From an uncultured Bacilli bacterium (GTDB lineage: Bacteria; Bacillota_I; Bacilli_A; RF39; UBA660), in contig CAOWNX010000033.1 of assembly GCA_948552115.1 (NCBI GenBank), positions 1 to 7,592 of the forward strand: a DNA stretch of 7,592 nt, in the 5' to 3' direction. The position numbers and the translations under genes are program-made. Under the pieces are notes generated by a model. The model was not told the DNA's origin, made no database searches, and was given only the letters and a program-made list of their open reading frames with translations. Positions 6,320 through 7,592 of the stretch are shown one piece after another. Every line of letters starts with the position of its first letter. The first letter of the stretch is position 1.

Positions 6320-6348
6320 ATTATAACGTAAAAAACTTTCTTTGGCTA
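6320..6348 (-). promoter_or_regulatory. sigma-A promoter for the MazG-like/MYG1 pair
   Basis: On the minus strand TAGCCA (6343-6348; 4 of 6), a 17-nt spacer and a perfect TATAAT (6320-6325). Start is expected near 6313, which is the first base of the AGGTGA ribosome site, so the leader would be about 11 nt. Confidence 0.65.
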
Positions 6349-6353
6349 TTTTT

Positions 6354-6382
6354 CTTCCATTTTTTTAAATTTATGATAAAAT
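6354..6382 (+). promoter_or_regulatory. sigma-A extended -10 promoter for def
   Basis: TGATAAAAT (6374-6382) is an extended -10, with a poor CTTCCA (6354-6359; 3 of 6) 17 nt upstream. The same TATGATAAAAT string occurs in the ftsW promoter. It faces away from the MazG-like promoter, and the two -35 regions are only 5 bases apart. Confidence 0.5.
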
Positions 6383-6406
6383 AGCATTGAAGTTGAGGGG
6401 ATGTTT

Positions 6407-6958
6407 ATGCAATTACCAAAATTAGAGATATTGGATGAAAAAGATAAGAGACTGAGAAAAATTAGTAAAGAGGTCACCTTTCCCCTATCGAATCAAGATA
6501 AAAAAATGATTGAAGATATGCTTCTTTATTTGAAGTTAAGTCAAATCGAAGAGGAACGAGAAAAGTATGATTTACGTGCTGGTTGGGGACTTAGTGCTGT
6601 TCAGCTAGGAGTTTTAAAACGTATTTTTGTCATTGTGGAAGAACTTGAGAATGGAGAGTTTCGAAATTATGTTGTGATTAATCCAAAGGTGAAGAGTTTT
6701 AGTGAAGAGCTTATTTATGTTGGAGAAGGAGAAGGATGTTTAAGTATCAATCGAGATACGGAAGGAATTGTACCTAGACATGCTCGTATGACTATCGAAG
6801 CACAAGATATCGATGGTAATACTTATACATTACGCGTACGAGAAGATGTTGCTATTGCATTTCAACATGAAATTGATCATTTGAATGGAATTTTATTTGT
6901 AGACCATATCGATCCAAAAGACCCTTATAAGAATGCTCAACTTATGAGAGAAATTTAA
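6407..6958 (+). CDS. def: peptide deformylase, type II
   Basis: Def removes the formyl group from the N-terminal methionine of new proteins at the ribosome, using a bound divalent metal. All three motifs are present in the 183-residue protein: motif I GWGLSAVQ (59-66), motif II EGCLS (109-113) and motif III QHEIDH (153-158). C111, H154 and H158 are the metal ligands and E155 the catalytic base. The long helix-loop insertion before motif I (about 40-58) is typical of Gram-positive type II enzymes. An ATG at 6401 abuts the GAGGGG ribosome site with no gap; the ATG at 6407 gives a 6-base spacing and is preferred. Motif I differs from the usual GxGLAAPQ (S63, V65). The gene is transcribed alone and ends at a strong terminator against smc. 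Confidence 0.95.
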   Translation: MQLPKLEILDEKDKRLRKISKEVTFPLSNQDKKMIEDMLLYLKLSQIEEEREKYDLRAGWGLSAVQLGVLKRIFVIVEELENGEFRNYVVINPKVKSFSEELIYVGEGEGCLSINRDTEGIVPRHARMTIEAQDIDGNTYTLRVREDVAIAFQHEIDHLNGILFVDHIDPKDPYKNAQLMREI

Positions 6959-6962
6959 AAAT

Positions 6963-6998
6963 AAAAAGATTGTCTTTTATTTCAGGCAACCTTTTTTT
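6963..6998. terminator. bidirectional intrinsic terminator between def and smc
   Basis: The arm at 6963-6975 (AAAAAGATTGTCT) pairs with 6984-6996 (AGGCAACCTTTTT) over 13 positions with one mismatch and one G-U, loop 8 bases. A T run follows on the plus strand (to 6998), and ATTTTT follows on the minus strand. It serves both converging genes. Confidence 0.85.
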
Positions 6999-7004
6999 AT
7001 TGTG

Positions 7005-7592
7005 TTATTTTTCTTGGTAATCGTCTAATTCGACACGGACAATTTTACTAACTCCTGATTCTTGCATGGTAATACCGTATAAGGTGTCTGCATATTCCAT
7101 GGTTCTTTTTTTATGGGTAATTAGTATGAATTCACTTTTGTCTTTTTTACTTTGAAGAAAAGATCCAAAGGTATCAACATTTGCTTCATCTAGTGCCGCT
7201 TCTACTTCGTCTAAGATGCAAAATGGAACTGGTTTGACATTTAAGATTGCAAATAATAAGGAAATGGCGGTTAGTGTTTTTTCTCCTCCACTTAGTAATG
7301 CAATATTGCTTAATTTTTTTCCTGGAGGCTCCGCTATAATTTCAATTCCGGTTTCTAATAAGTTTTCTGGATTTGTTAATTTTAAAACTCCATTTCCTCC
7401 TTTGAATAATTTTTTAAATACTAAAGTAAATTCTTTTTTGATGGATTCAAAGGTGTCTGCAAATTTTTGAATCATGATTTCATCCATTTCTTCAATGACC
7501 TTTTTTAATTCTTGACTACTCTTTTCTAAATCAGTTTTTTGGGTATTTAAAAATATATATCTGGTATTTAATCGTTCATATTCTTCAATACT
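7005..7592 (-). CDS. smc: chromosome segregation ATPase SMC, C-terminal part only
   Basis: SMC dimers with ScpAB load and align sister chromosomes. The frame stays open to the right edge, so the visible 195 residues are the C-terminal end of a protein usually near 1,190 aa; the N-terminal ATPase half, the hinge and most of the coiled coil lie outside. Seen in order: the end of the coiled coil (1-40), the conserved FADTFESIKKEFTLVFKKLF entry to the head (44-63), EPPGKKL (88-94), the ABC signature LLSGGEKTL (99-107), Walker B with CILDEVEAALDEANV (125-139) and the switch region ITHKKRTM (158-165). Nothing is missing from the head half. An internal ATG at 7487 is not the start, since homologous sequence continues upstream of it in frame. 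Confidence 0.97.
   Translation of the reverse strand, partial: SIEEYERLNTRYIFLNTQKTDLEKSSQELKKVIEEMDEIMIQKFADTFESIKKEFTLVFKKLFKGGNGVLKLTNPENLLETGIEIIAEPPGKKLSNIALLSGGEKTLTAISLLFAILNVKPVPFCILDEVEAALDEANVDTFGSFLQSKKDKSEFILITHKKRTMEYADTLYGITMQESGVSKIVRVELDDYQEK

Noticed and set aside
7216..7470. 84-aa open frame on the plus strand
   Set aside because: It is the antisense shadow of the strongly conserved SMC head domain.
1..7592. Phage, defence, CRISPR or mobile-element system
   Set aside because: Every long frame is a recognisable housekeeping or competence family; no repeat array, transposase, integrase or att-like duplication was seen.

Overview
The window reads as chromosomal DNA of a low-GC Bacillota, or a close relative with gene-dense, very AT-rich housekeeping regions. 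Evidence is the strong A/T and Lys/Ile/Asn bias, good Shine-Dalgarno sites (AAGGAGG, AAAGGAGG), TATAAT-like -10 boxes, a ComEA/ComEC pair next to holA as in Bacillus, and a YjcZ-type tiny membrane protein. The standard bacterial code applies: the MazG-like gene stops at TGA inside a classic ATGA overlap, which argues against the Mollicutes UGA=Trp code. An uncultured gut-type Bacilli or Clostridia lineage fits, but the sequence does not settle this. There is no tRNA, rRNA, CRISPR, insertion sequence or phage gene.

Layout, left to right. Minus strand: holA (DNA polymerase III delta, 3' end cut by the window edge), comEC (DNA-uptake channel), comEA (DNA receptor) and an ftsW-type SEDS glycosyltransferase. 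In transcription order this is ftsW > comEA > comEC > holA. Plus strand: one tiny Gly/Tyr-rich single-pass membrane protein, divergent from ftsW. Minus strand: a MazG-like NTP pyrophosphatase gene overlapping by 4 bases a MYG1/DHH-family phosphoesterase gene. Plus strand: def (peptide deformylase), divergent from the MazG-like gene. Minus strand: the 3' end of smc, convergent with def. Two good bidirectional terminators sit in the convergent gaps. Several recorded open-frame starts needed correction: comEA, ftsW, the MYG1 gene, the MazG-like gene and def all begin at an ATG downstream of the longest possible start, chosen by SD position.

The genes serve DNA uptake (ComEA binds dsDNA outside, ComEC passes one strand in), replication (HolA clamp loader), chromosome organisation (SMC), wall synthesis (SEDS), protein maturation (Def) and probably nucleotide clean-up (MazG-like plus MYG1).

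The most notable non-coding signals concern translation starts. A perfect 12-bp inverted repeat places the comEA start codon in a hairpin arm and its SD in the loop. The left arm would be present only in mRNA reading through from ftsW. In addition, -10-like boxes at comEA, ftsW, the MazG-like gene and holA all lie 16-17 nt before the ATG, which would give leaders of about 10 nt starting at the SD itself.
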